Below are positions 48,530 through 56,645 of a stretch of 64,000 nucleotides of DNA, one piece after another. Below the pieces are notes generated by a model, which saw only the letters and a list, made by a program, of their open reading frames with translations, had not been told where the DNA came from and ran no database searches. Source of the stretch: Pseudohongiella sp. (lineage in GTDB: Bacteria > Pseudomonadota > Gammaproteobacteria > Pseudomonadales > Pseudohongiellaceae); NCBI GenBank assembly GCA_030696315.1, contig JAUYSM010000073.1, positions 1 through 64,000 of the forward strand, in the 5' to 3' direction. The position numbers and the translations under genes were made by a program. Every line of letters begins with the position of its first letter. Position 1 is the stretch's first letter.

Positions 48530-49546
48530 GTGGGGGAGTTACCCATCAACAGTTTATATCCGGACATTGAGCCTTTTTTTACCGGGATGGTGCCGGTATC
48601 GCCACGTCATTCTCTGTATGTAGAGCGAAGTGGTAAAAAGGGCGGCTACCCGATTTTCTTTTTGCATGGTGGGCCAGGCAGCCAGAGTCGGGCAGTGCAC
48701 CGGCGTTATTTTGATCCGGATTTTTTTGACATCGTGTTATTTGACCAGCGCGGCTGTGGCAGATCTGTTCCGGTAGGTGAGACGCGGGAAAACGACACCG
48801 CTGTGCTGGTCGAGGACATTAACGCGATTCGTAATGCACAGGAAATTACTGGCAACATCAGTTTGTTAGGTGGCTCCTGGGGCAGCACATTGGCGCTGGC
48901 CTATGCGCTGCGTTATCCACAATGGCTGGATGAATTGATTTTAAGAGGGGTTTTTCTTGGCACAGCTGAAGAGCTGAACTGGTTTACACACGGGCTGTCA
49001 GGATTTGCGCCGGAAGCATGGACGCAACTTGTCAGTGGCCGGGATTCGGACATTGTTGATGAATACTATCAGGCGGTGCAGGACCTTGATGATCGTTATG
49101 CGGGGGAAGCGGCAAGGCGCTGGGCAGAGTACGAGATGCAAATCATGAGAATCGGGTCGGGATTGCAGGAACAAATGTCGTCTACTTCGCCGACAACGCC
49201 AACATCGCCAACAACGACGTCCGCGCCGTCAATCTCTGCCATCTTGGACAGCGCCCGTGTGCAATTGCATTTTCTGAAACATAAGTGTTTTCTGGCCCAA
49301 AGCCCATTGTTGGAGGCGGCTCACAACATTTATCAGCCGGTGACAATTGTGCAAGGCCGCTTTGATCTGGTGTGTCCTCCGATTACTGCCTGGCGACTAA
49401 GCCAACGCCTGCCGCGAGCACGCTTGCGCATGGTTGAAAATGGCGGCCACAGCGCCTTGTCGGGCAGTATGGCATGGGCATTACGGGAAGAAGTCGACGC
49501 ACTACGTGACAGACTGACAACCAAGCTGGCCGGAGCAGTACAGTGA
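48530..49546 (+). CDS. pip: Prolyl iminopeptidase
   Basis: A 338-residue alpha/beta hydrolase that removes N-terminal proline. Family motifs are HGGPG (46-50), DQRGCGRS (72-79) and the nucleophile elbow GGS116WGS, with RFDLVCPP and GGHSAL near the C terminus supplying Asp and His. Residues about 215-237 in the cap are a Ser/Thr/Pro-rich low-complexity insert. GTG 48530 is the only reasonable start I see, though GGGGGAG overlaps its first codons. It overlaps the following kinase gene by 4 nt, an unusual partnership, and is divergent from pqqA. Confidence 0.9.
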   Translation: MGELPINSLYPDIEPFFTGMVPVSPRHSLYVERSGKKGGYPIFFLHGGPGSQSRAVHRRYFDPDFFDIVLFDQRGCGRSVPVGETRENDTAVLVEDINAIRNAQEITGNISLLGGSWGSTLALAYALRYPQWLDELILRGVFLGTAEELNWFTHGLSGFAPEAWTQLVSGRDSDIVDEYYQAVQDLDDRYAGEAARRWAEYEMQIMRIGSGLQEQMSSTSPTTPTSPTTTSAPSISAILDSARVQLHFLKHKCFLAQSPLLEAAHNIYQPVTIVQGRFDLVCPPITAWRLSQRLPRARLRMVENGGHSALSGSMAWALREEVDALRDRLTTKLAGAVQ

Positions 49547-50898
49547 GTCTTCGCTTCAGAGTCAATCTTGCCATCTCACTGATTGGCATCCTGTGTATTG
49601 TGGTCATGACCTACGTCCTGATCGATTACAAACGCAAATCCATTGGTCAGGAAATTGAGGCGGGTACCCGTGTCACGATTCAGTTGTTGGAGTCCATTTT
49701 GTTGTCACCGGTTTACACGGCAGACGCCCCGGACCCCTTGGCAAATCTGACACAATACCTGCGCAGTGTAGGTCGGGTGCGTGCTAACGAAGTCCGTTTG
49801 TATGACAGGAACAATATCCTGATATATGAGTCACCACCGTCAGAGTATAAACAGGGACGTTGGGCACCTCGGTGGTTCACCATACTGGTTGCGCCCGACA
49901 TTGCACAGGTGCGGCTGTCACTGATAGGAGGCTCGATACTGATTACGCCTGACTCTTCACGCTCAGTGCTTGATGCCTGGGACGAGTTTGTTCGCTTTGC
50001 GCTGTTTATCGTGGTTTTCCTGTTACTGTTAAATATCGCGGTGTTTCGGGTGCTCGGCCGCACACTGCAACCCTTAAAAGACATTGTTGTGGCCATGTCT
50101 GACATGGAAAAAGGCACGTATAGCGTGCGGCTGAAAAGTTATGATCTGCCGGAGTTTAATGTGATAGCTCATACCTTTAACAGCATGGCGGGCTCATTGG
50201 AAACCGCGCTTACCACTGAACGGGAATTGGAACAGAATCGTAAACTCACACAGTTGATCCACGAGAAACTGGAAGAAGAACGCAAGTCGATCGCCAGAGA
50301 GCTGCACGATGAGCTCGGGCAATGTGTCACGGCCATAAAAACCATCGGGACTGCAATTGCCAATCGTTATGACAACAAACACGATGAGACCCGACAGAAC
50401 GCGGAGACCATCGTTGAGGTAGCTTCACACATTTACGATGTCGTGCATTCCATGATTCGGCAGTTGAGACCCAGTGCGCTCGACAATCTGGGTCTGTCCG
50501 ATGCCATTAGCGACCTTGTTGCGCAATATCAGCGTCAACATCCACGGTTAAAGGTTGACCTGATGTTGGGTGAGGGCCTGGACCAATTCGACGAAAAAGT
50601 GAATATCACGGTTTATCGTGTTGTGCAGGAAAGTCTGACCAATGTTGTCAAACATGCTGAGGCGACGCAGGTAACAGTGGCCCTGTCACTTTTGCATGAT
50701 GCGCCCGCATGTTTACACATACGCATCAGTGATGATGGCAAAGGTTTGGGCGCTGCTTACACCGAAGGACAGCGCTTCGGCATGCTGGGAATTAAAGAAC
50801 GGGTGCAGGCGTTTGGCGGCGATGTGCAATATGATTCGCGTCCAGATAGCGGCACATTGATAGTGGCTAGCCTGCCTGTTGGCCTGGATAAGTTATGA
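49543..50898 (+). CDS. Sensor histidine kinase, HAMP-HisKA_3 type
   Basis: A 451-residue kinase of the NarX/UhpB/DegS class. TM1 (about 8-29), a periplasmic domain of about 115 residues, TM2 (about 147-170) and HAMP come first. HisKA_3 follows with H255 in IARELHDELGQ, then a C-terminal ATPase domain with DDGKGLGA and FGMLGIKERV. GTG 49543 overlaps the iminopeptidase stop (GTGA). Its stop overlaps the next gene (ATGA). Signal unknown; the location next to pqq recalls kinases that control quinoprotein alcohol oxidation. Confidence 0.92.
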   Translation: MSLRFRVNLAISLIGILCIVVMTYVLIDYKRKSIGQEIEAGTRVTIQLLESILLSPVYTADAPDPLANLTQYLRSVGRVRANEVRLYDRNNILIYESPPSEYKQGRWAPRWFTILVAPDIAQVRLSLIGGSILITPDSSRSVLDAWDEFVRFALFIVVFLLLLNIAVFRVLGRTLQPLKDIVVAMSDMEKGTYSVRLKSYDLPEFNVIAHTFNSMAGSLETALTTERELEQNRKLTQLIHEKLEEERKSIARELHDELGQCVTAIKTIGTAIANRYDNKHDETRQNAETIVEVASHIYDVVHSMIRQLRPSALDNLGLSDAISDLVAQYQRQHPRLKVDLMLGEGLDQFDEKVNITVYRVVQESLTNVVKHAEATQVTVALSLLHDAPACLHIRISDDGKGLGAAYTEGQRFGMLGIKERVQAFGGDVQYDSRPDSGTLIVASLPVGLDKL

Positions 50899-51539
50899 GC
50901 ACTGGCCGTATCAAAGTGATGCTGGTTGATGATCATGCGGTGGTACGCATGGGCTTCAAATTGCTACTTCAGGGTTCTCCCGACATTGCGGTGGTGGGTG
51001 AGGCGCAGAGCGGCGAGGAAGCGGTTCGGCTGTTTCAGGCGCTGGCGCCGGACGTACTGGTGATGGACATCTCCATGCCGGGCATAGGGGGCCTTGAAGC
51101 GATCGATCGGGTGCTGGCCAAAAAACCACAGCAGAAAATCCTGGTGCTGTCGGCGCATGAAGATGTCATGTATGCCCGCCGTGTGCTCAAGGCCGGTGCA
51201 TCGGGTTATCTGACCAAACGCAGTGCGGCGGAAGTGCTGATGGAGGCCATTCGCGCGGTGCACAAAGGTCAGTTGTATCTGGAACCGTTGATTGCGCAGG
51301 CCATGGCGGTTGAGCAAGTTTCTGGCTCAAAAAACCCGGTTGATGCCCTCAGTGAAAAAGAGTTCAAGGTGTTTATTGCGCTGGCCAAGGGCAAGTCTGT
51401 GCAGGAAATTGCAGATGTCATGTCCTTAAGCCCGCGTACCATAGGCACGCATTTGTACAATATCAAACAGAAACTCAACGCGTCCAACAGCGCTGAGTTG
51501 GCGATCATAGCGATTCGGGCAGGTTTGGTTGAGCCTTGA
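50895..51539 (+). CDS. NarL/FixJ-type response regulator
   Basis: A 214-residue regulator. The receiver has D58 in VLVMDISMPG, with conserved acidic pair VDDH and the Lys in YLTKRS. The LuxR-type helix-turn-helix near the C terminus reads VQEIADVMSLSPRTIGTHLY. It overlaps the kinase gene by 4 nt and is its partner. Possible targets include the pqq promoter opposite; not shown by sequence. Confidence 0.93.
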   Translation: MSTGRIKVMLVDDHAVVRMGFKLLLQGSPDIAVVGEAQSGEEAVRLFQALAPDVLVMDISMPGIGGLEAIDRVLAKKPQQKILVLSAHEDVMYARRVLKAGASGYLTKRSAAEVLMEAIRAVHKGQLYLEPLIAQAMAVEQVSGSKNPVDALSEKEFKVFIALAKGKSVQEIADVMSLSPRTIGTHLYNIKQKLNASNSAELAIIAIRAGLVEP

Positions 51540-51551
51540 TGAGCTTGAAAT

Positions 51552-51593
51552 GTAGTGCGACATCGTACTTGTATAGTTCGATATCGCACTATA
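51552..51593. promoter_or_regulatory. Tandem MarR-type operators
   Basis: Two dyadic sites of the same kind: TAGTGCGACATCGTACTT (51553-51570) and TAGTTCGATATCGCACTA (51574-51591). They match at 14 of 18 bases and are offset by exactly 21 bp (two DNA turns). The second extends to a 22-bp near-perfect palindrome (51572-51593, one mismatched pair). They lie 35 bp before a nitroreductase-marR gene pair. Confidence 0.7.
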
Positions 51594-51627
51594 TGATGAT
51601 TGGACTCATTTGCCGAGGTCGTCATTC

Positions 51628-52788
51628 ATGAATACCCACGCTCAACCCATGCCCCGCAGAAAGTTTATTGCCATGCTTGGCGGCGGATTTATCGTTGCTG
51701 CCGGATCAGGTGTGACGGCCTTTTCACTGACCAGAACACCGCATCAAGCACTGGCGCCCTGGGAAGAAGCAGGTCAATACCAGGAGCCCCGTCGTTTTGC
51801 ATTGTCCTACGCAATACTCGCCCCTAACCCACATAACCTGCAGCCTTGGCTTGTTGATCTGTCGCAGCCCGATGTGGTGATGTTGCTGGCAGATCCAGAT
51901 CGTCGCTTGCCGGAGACAGATCCTAATGACCGGCAGTTGACCATAGGGCTTGGCTGTTTCCTTGAGCTCATGCGCATCGCGGCATCTGTGCAGGGCTATC
52001 AGTTGGATATCACGCTGTTTCCCCAAGGCTCAGAACAGGCATTGATAGCGTCACGACCCGTTGCCAGCGTGCGTTTTACCCAGGCGGGTTTGGTAGCAGA
52101 CCCGTTGTTTAACTCTATTCTGCAGCGCCGTTCGACCAAAGAGCCGTTTGATATGGGGCAACAGGTTGACGATATACACATCGCTGCGCTGAACCCGTCG
52201 ATTGATCGGGTGAGATTTTCCGGGACGCGTGAACCCGGGCAAGTTGAAGTGTTGCGGGCGCTGATCTGGGATGCCTACCAGGTGGAGTACTTAACACCCT
52301 CCAAGCTGCAGGAAAGTATTGATGTAATGCGTATGGGTAAGGCTGCCATCAATGCGACGCCGGATGGCATTGATATTGGCGGTATGCCGCTGGAGGGCAT
52401 GCTGGCACTGGGTTTGTTATCCAAAGCTGGGTTACAAACGCCTGGTACGATTGCCTATCAGACCGGGTTGGATATGTATAAAACGATGTTTGCGGCGACA
52501 CCGGCCTTTGTTTGCTTAACGACAGCCGGCAACAGCCGCGAAGATCAGATTGCGGCCGGTCAGGCGTGGTTGCGGCTGAATCTGTTGACCACACAACACG
52601 GCATGGCGCTGCATCCGGTCAGTCAGTGCCTGCAGGAATATGCGGAAATGCAGACACATTACCGTCAAGCGCATGTGTTGTTGGCGCAGTCAGGGGAAAC
52701 GGTGCAGATGCTCGGGCGTTTGGGGTATGCTGCAGCCGTTGCACCGACCCCGCGCTGGAGATTGGATGAAAAAATCAGCATCACCTGA
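51628..52788 (+). CDS. Tat-exported nitroreductase-like (Acg family) protein
   Basis: A 386-residue protein with a twin-arginine signal (PRRKFIAMLGGGFIVAAGSG). The body resembles the duplicated FMN-nitroreductase-fold Acg-like group: APNPHNLQPWLVDL near the start and LQRRSTKEPFD mid-protein. The second lobe contains GLLSKAGLQTPG and a region ending VAPTPRWRLDE. Acg-like proteins may bind flavin without turning it over. ATG 51628 follows GAGG by about 9 nt. It overlaps the MarR gene by 23 nt, so both are probably controlled by the operators upstream. Confidence 0.82.
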   Translation: MNTHAQPMPRRKFIAMLGGGFIVAAGSGVTAFSLTRTPHQALAPWEEAGQYQEPRRFALSYAILAPNPHNLQPWLVDLSQPDVVMLLADPDRRLPETDPNDRQLTIGLGCFLELMRIAASVQGYQLDITLFPQGSEQALIASRPVASVRFTQAGLVADPLFNSILQRRSTKEPFDMGQQVDDIHIAALNPSIDRVRFSGTREPGQVEVLRALIWDAYQVEYLTPSKLQESIDVMRMGKAAINATPDGIDIGGMPLEGMLALGLLSKAGLQTPGTIAYQTGLDMYKTMFAATPAFVCLTTAGNSREDQIAAGQAWLRLNLLTTQHGMALHPVSQCLQEYAEMQTHYRQAHVLLAQSGETVQMLGRLGYAAAVAPTPRWRLDEKISIT

Positions 52789-53236
52789 GTTACCCGAGAT
52801 CAATAATGCACAGTTGATGTTCGACGTACTGAATGAGATTGGCATTATTTCTCAGCTCAGTCGCGCCAAATTGGAATCGCGCCTGAATGATGGTCTGACA
52901 CAACACCATTTTGGCGCGTTAAACCATCTGGTCAGACTGGGCGATGGCCGCACCCCTCTGGAGATGGCGCGCGCCTTTCAAGTCCCCAAAACCAGCATGT
53001 CGCACACACTGGCCGGACTGGAAAAACGTGGGTTGATCCGTATGGAACCCAATCCACAGGACGGTCGCGGCAAACTGATCTGGCTCACTGATGCCGGACG
53101 GGCGCTCCGTAACAGCGCCATCAGCAACATCATGCCCGATGTGATTGCCATGATCCCCGAGTTCAAGAGGGACGACGCTGAAGCCGTGTTGCCGCTGCTG
53201 CGCAAGCTGCGCGTGTTGCTGGATGCGTCGCGGTGA
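52766..53236 (+). CDS. MarR-family transcriptional regulator
   Basis: A 156-residue winged-helix protein. The DNA-binding core is visible as TPLEMARAFQVPKTSMSHTLAGLEKRGLIRMEPNPQD with the wing residues DGRGKLIWLT. ATG 52766 follows GGAG and lies inside the end of the nitroreductase gene. MarR proteins bind palindromes of about 20 bp as dimers and usually repress their own operon; the 51552-51593 element is the natural candidate. Confidence 0.9.
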   Translation: MKKSASPELPEINNAQLMFDVLNEIGIISQLSRAKLESRLNDGLTQHHFGALNHLVRLGDGRTPLEMARAFQVPKTSMSHTLAGLEKRGLIRMEPNPQDGRGKLIWLTDAGRALRNSAISNIMPDVIAMIPEFKRDDAEAVLPLLRKLRVLLDASR

Positions 53237-53278
53237 AGATGTTCTGGTTGTCAAACGCTACAATCGCCACTCGCCAGT

Positions 53279-53782
53279 TCAATCGGTACTGATTGGATTC
53301 CAGCGCGACCACTCAGCAAGAAACCGCGTTGCACATTCCCCGGCCACGAGTTGCTCATCAAAGCGGGTGCTGGCAATGGTGTTGATGCTACTGTGTTGCC
53401 AAAGCAGTGAATTAACTTTGGTGTTCTCCAGCTCCCAGTATTCCACTGATGTGGTATAGGCAATCTCGTTGCCCGCGCGAGTCGCCTGCACTGCACACAC
53501 CAGATAGTTGCGGTTGGCGGGGCGCCGTCTAATGCCTTCGTTCAGCAGCATCTGTTCAAAATGTTGCAGGGTTGCCAAGCGGAAGCTATCAAACACTTGT
53601 GGCATATCTTTCCAGTCACCCACCTGCACATATAAATCAAACTGAGTTTTGCCAGTAAAGGCAATTCCATTGCCGCGCGGGAAAACCTGGGCATGCAGCG
53701 GAGCGGCTAACAGCATCAATGCTGCCAGCACAGCGGTAGTGGAGGTGACGAGGGAGGTTAAAGCTCGAGTCCATGATTTCAC
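53279..53782 (-). CDS. Exported hypothetical protein
   Basis: A 167-residue protein with a Sec signal (LAALMLLAAPLHAQ). The mature part has no family I recognise. It contains TGKTQFDLYVQVGDWKD, and NRNYLVCAVQATRAGNEIAY and GECATRFLAEW with one Cys each, which could pair. It lies alone between the marR gene (convergent) and a 150-bp gap before the YkgJ-like gene. Confidence 0.65.
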   Translation of the reverse strand: MKSWTRALTSLVTSTTAVLAALMLLAAPLHAQVFPRGNGIAFTGKTQFDLYVQVGDWKDMPQVFDSFRLATLQHFEQMLLNEGIRRRPANRNYLVCAVQATRAGNEIAYTTSVEYWELENTKVNSLLWQHSSINTIASTRFDEQLVAGECATRFLAEWSRWNPISTD

Positions 53783-53932
53783 GATTATTTATTCTGCCTG
53801 CTGTTGTGGTGTCGAAACTCGCATTCTAGCCGTTTCGACTTTCCCGATGGTGCCTGATTCGATGGTTGACAATGATTTTAATGTGAAAGGAATCACTCCC
53901 TGCAGCAAACATGTAAACGTGGCGCGTATGAT

Positions 53933-54622
53933 TCACTTATTGCTGGTCAGCCCCACAAACGCCTTTTTGTGCTTCTCAAAGCGCCGTTTAGGAGTTGAGT
54001 CTGCCAGTGCCAAGGCCATCGCGGCGTTCAATTCATAAGCGTTGGTGTCGTAGCCAGCATCAGCCAGCGCCTGCCGGAAGCCTTTAAGGTGCGCCTCGCC
54101 AGCATGTGACAGTTCCGGAATAAAGGAGCTTGGAATGCTCAGGTCGTTCGGGTCTTCGTATGACTTCTTGCAACCCTCAACATCTTTGGCATGAAAGGTT
54201 TTGCAGCGCGCAGGACGCACCTCGTAAATAGAGCACTGGCCATTATCCAGAAAAGCGCACTTAAGATTGGCGGTGAGCTGTCCTTGTGTTGAAAGTGCCT
54301 GCAGGGTTGTTGTATTGGCAGCAAGCTCTTCCTGAAGTCTCGCCACCCGCGCCGGGCTGAATTTTGCCCGCACATAATCAACAATCCGGAACACTTCCTC
54401 GGCATGCACGTCCACTTTGAAATAGCAGCAGTACCAACAGCCGGCCTGGCACGCGATGCCGCCCGAGACGCTTGATACAATCAGCTTGGCAATTGCATCC
54501 TGCCGCTGTTGGCTGGCCGCCAGTGCGGGTTTCCAACCGTGCGATTTGATATCCGCCTGTGTGATGGCGTGCTCACGACAGGTAATTTCTGTAAACGGAT
54601 TCTGAGCGCGTGAGTTACTCAA
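53933..54622 (-). CDS. YkgJ-like cysteine-cluster protein
   Basis: A 229-residue cytoplasmic protein with the zinc/iron-chelating CxxxCxxCC-type cluster: CQAGCWYCC near residue 60, then CAFLDNGQCSIYEVRPARC and a further Cys. This is the CxxCxxCC family (YkgJ). Function in this group is not settled. It overlaps the VOC gene upstream by 4 nt (ATGA), so they are cotranscribed. Confidence 0.85.
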   Translation of the reverse strand: MSNSRAQNPFTEITCREHAITQADIKSHGWKPALAASQQRQDAIAKLIVSSVSGGIACQAGCWYCCYFKVDVHAEEVFRIVDYVRAKFSPARVARLQEELAANTTTLQALSTQGQLTANLKCAFLDNGQCSIYEVRPARCKTFHAKDVEGCKKSYEDPNDLSIPSSFIPELSHAGEAHLKGFRQALADAGYDTNAYELNAAMALALADSTPKRRFEKHKKAFVGLTSNK

Positions 54623-55005
54623 TCTTTAAACACCCTGAGTTGCAGCACATTGCCTTCACAATCAGCGGCATTGCCAGCCGTAAAGCCTGTGCCGTGCCAG
54701 CGTTGGCTCTGCATGATGCCGCCCAAGCGGTTCACTACCTCAGTCGCCCACTCAAAACTGGACACCGTGAAGAACAACTTGATTGCAGTGTCTTCTCTGA
54801 GTTCCGGCGGTGTTGAAATCTCAACCATGCTGGCGATATGAGGCGGCATGGCATGAATAACCAATTGAAAATCGCCGAGTTGCAGTACTGTAAATTCATT
54901 ACTTTCATGTATGACTGACCCGCTGAGAAGTTCACCATAAAAATCAGTCATCGCGCGCAGATTCTTGGCATAAATCACAGCGCCTGTTTGTGCGGGGCCT
55001 GGCAT
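54619..55005 (-). CDS. VOC-family (glyoxalase-like) protein
   Basis: A 128-residue single-domain VOC protein: VIYAKNLRAMTDFYGELL at the start and CEGNVLQLRVF at the end are the usual beta-alpha-beta framing. Related proteins include glyoxalase I, fosfomycin-resistance and bleomycin-binding proteins, but the substrate cannot be assigned. Coupled to the YkgJ-like gene. Confidence 0.82.
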   Translation of the reverse strand: MPGPAQTGAVIYAKNLRAMTDFYGELLSGSVIHESNEFTVLQLGDFQLVIHAMPPHIASMVEISTPPELREDTAIKLFFTVSSFEWATEVVNRLGGIMQSQRWHGTGFTAGNAADCEGNVLQLRVFKD

Positions 55006-55038
55006 GAATGTGTCTCCTTCTTGATAGTTTTTCTTGAT

Positions 55039-55386
55039 TTATTGATTGTTAACGCGGCTGGGCCCAAGCAGCAAGGCCACAAGATTGTTGTTAACTTTGA
55101 AGCTGTGGATAAACAAATAAACACTCAGAAAAACAGCGCCGCCAAAAAATGCCAGCACACCAAGGGCTAATCCTGCACCAGAGAACTGATGCCGCCATGC
55201 CACCCACAGCGCTGACAGTGCCAGGAAGCACATAAAGTCCAGGTTAAACTGCCCTGGCCATGCCATTTGTGCCATGTCACCAAAAAATACCGGTAACAGA
55301 TTGATGCCATGGTTGGTGATGACCACCAAGGTGTAGACGGTCAGGACAGTAAAGATAACAACAAGCAAAAGCCGAAAGCCGATCAT
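55039..55386 (-). CDS. Small integral membrane protein of unknown function
   Basis: A 115-residue protein with three or four hydrophobic helices (about 5-25, 45-63, 70-92 and a final amphipathic stretch). A conserved-looking MAWPGQFNLDFMCFL motif lies in the second helix. ATG 55386 follows GGAGATATC. No function is recognised. It sits 33 nt before the VOC gene on the same strand. Confidence 0.7.
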   Translation of the reverse strand: MIGFRLLLVVIFTVLTVYTLVVITNHGINLLPVFFGDMAQMAWPGQFNLDFMCFLALSALWVAWRHQFSGAGLALGVLAFFGGAVFLSVYLFIHSFKVNNNLVALLLGPSRVNNQ

Positions 55387-55463
55387 GATGATATCTCCTG
55401 GATATCAGAATCTATCGTCACTGGCTGCCCTGGTCGGCAGCCAGTTCCCGTGAAGCAAGGCAA

Positions 55464-56597
55464 TTACTTTTGCGGGCAAATCAAAAACTTTTCACCGGTG
55501 TGCTTGGCGTAATACTGACGCACCGTTTCCGCATCAAGTGCTTCGACCAGCGACAGTTCGTTGGTGTAATGGCTGGCAAAAGTAGTGGTCAGTTCCCGTG
55601 CCACGCGTGCGCGCAAACGCACAGCGACTTCCATGCCGGCTTTGGCGAGGAAGTTGGGCAGCAACCAGCCGCCGACGCCCCACGCCATACCGTAAGCGCG
55701 TTGCAACTTGGTGGCAGACACATCAAGGTTGCCGTAAAGATACACCTGCTTGTGTTTGACGGAACCATAGATGCTGTAGGCGCCCGGGGTGCGTGCAGCT
55801 GCGGCTTCCATACAGGTCAGAATGTCAGACGCCAGTGTGCCACCGCCAGTGGCATCAAAGGCCAGTGTTGCGCCAGTGGCGTGAATGGCATCCGTCAGCT
55901 CCGCCATAAAATCGGCTGAGCTGCTATCCACGACATACTTGGCGCCCATGTCACGCAACATAGCGGCTTGCTCTGGTTTGCGCACCACGTTCACCAACTC
56001 AACACCATCGTCTTTGCATATTCGCACCAGCATTTGCCCAAGATTGGAAGCTGCGGCGGTATGCACCAGCGCGGTATGACCTTCCATCTTCATGGTCTCA
56101 ATCATCGACAGCGCGGTCAGCGGATTCACAAAACAGGAGGCGCCATCTTTGGCCGTGTGTCCTTCCAAAAGGGGCAGACACGCAGCCGCATCCACACAGC
56201 GGTATTGTGCATACATGCTGCCACCCATCACAGCGACAATTTTTCCGGACAAACTTTTTGCCAGCTCGGAACTGCCCGTTGCCACCACTGTGCCGGCACC
56301 TTCGTTACCTACCGCTAAAGCCTGGCCTACACGGGCTTTCATGGCAGGCATGGCTTGTTGCGGAACCGGGGCGCTTAACACTGTGCTGTTACCTGATCCT
56401 ATCGTCTGTGCAGCGCTGATATCAGCGCGACCAAACATCACGCCCTGATCCGATGGATTGATGGGTGTTGCTTCAATTTTGACCAAGACCTGATCCGGGC
56501 CAGGTGTTGGTATAGGTTTTTCGATCAGCTCCAAGCGCAACTCGCCGGATGCGTTGATGGTGGAGAACATTTGTAAGAAACTTGCGTTTGCGGACAT
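55464..56597 (-). CDS. Zinc-type alcohol dehydrogenase/quinone oxidoreductase-like (MDR family)
   Basis: A 377-residue medium-chain reductase. The GroES-like N-terminal domain includes GPDQVLVKIEATPINPSDQG and ALAVGNEGAGTVVATG. The Rossmann domain includes ALVHTAAASNLGQMLVRICK and TLAFDATGGG. The catalytic-zinc Cys/His pair of true alcohol dehydrogenases is not evident, so a quinone or enoyl reductase-like NADPH role is more likely. Substrate unknown. Confidence 0.85.
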   Translation of the reverse strand: MSANASFLQMFSTINASGELRLELIEKPIPTPGPDQVLVKIEATPINPSDQGVMFGRADISAAQTIGSGNSTVLSAPVPQQAMPAMKARVGQALAVGNEGAGTVVATGSSELAKSLSGKIVAVMGGSMYAQYRCVDAAACLPLLEGHTAKDGASCFVNPLTALSMIETMKMEGHTALVHTAAASNLGQMLVRICKDDGVELVNVVRKPEQAAMLRDMGAKYVVDSSSADFMAELTDAIHATGATLAFDATGGGTLASDILTCMEAAAARTPGAYSIYGSVKHKQVYLYGNLDVSATKLQRAYGMAWGVGGWLLPNFLAKAGMEVAVRLRARVARELTTTFASHYTNELSLVEALDAETVRQYYAKHTGEKFLICPQK

Positions 56598-56645
56598 GGG
56601 GGCCTCGTTGTTGATTGTTTATCGTGTTTTTTGTCTTGGTCGTTT

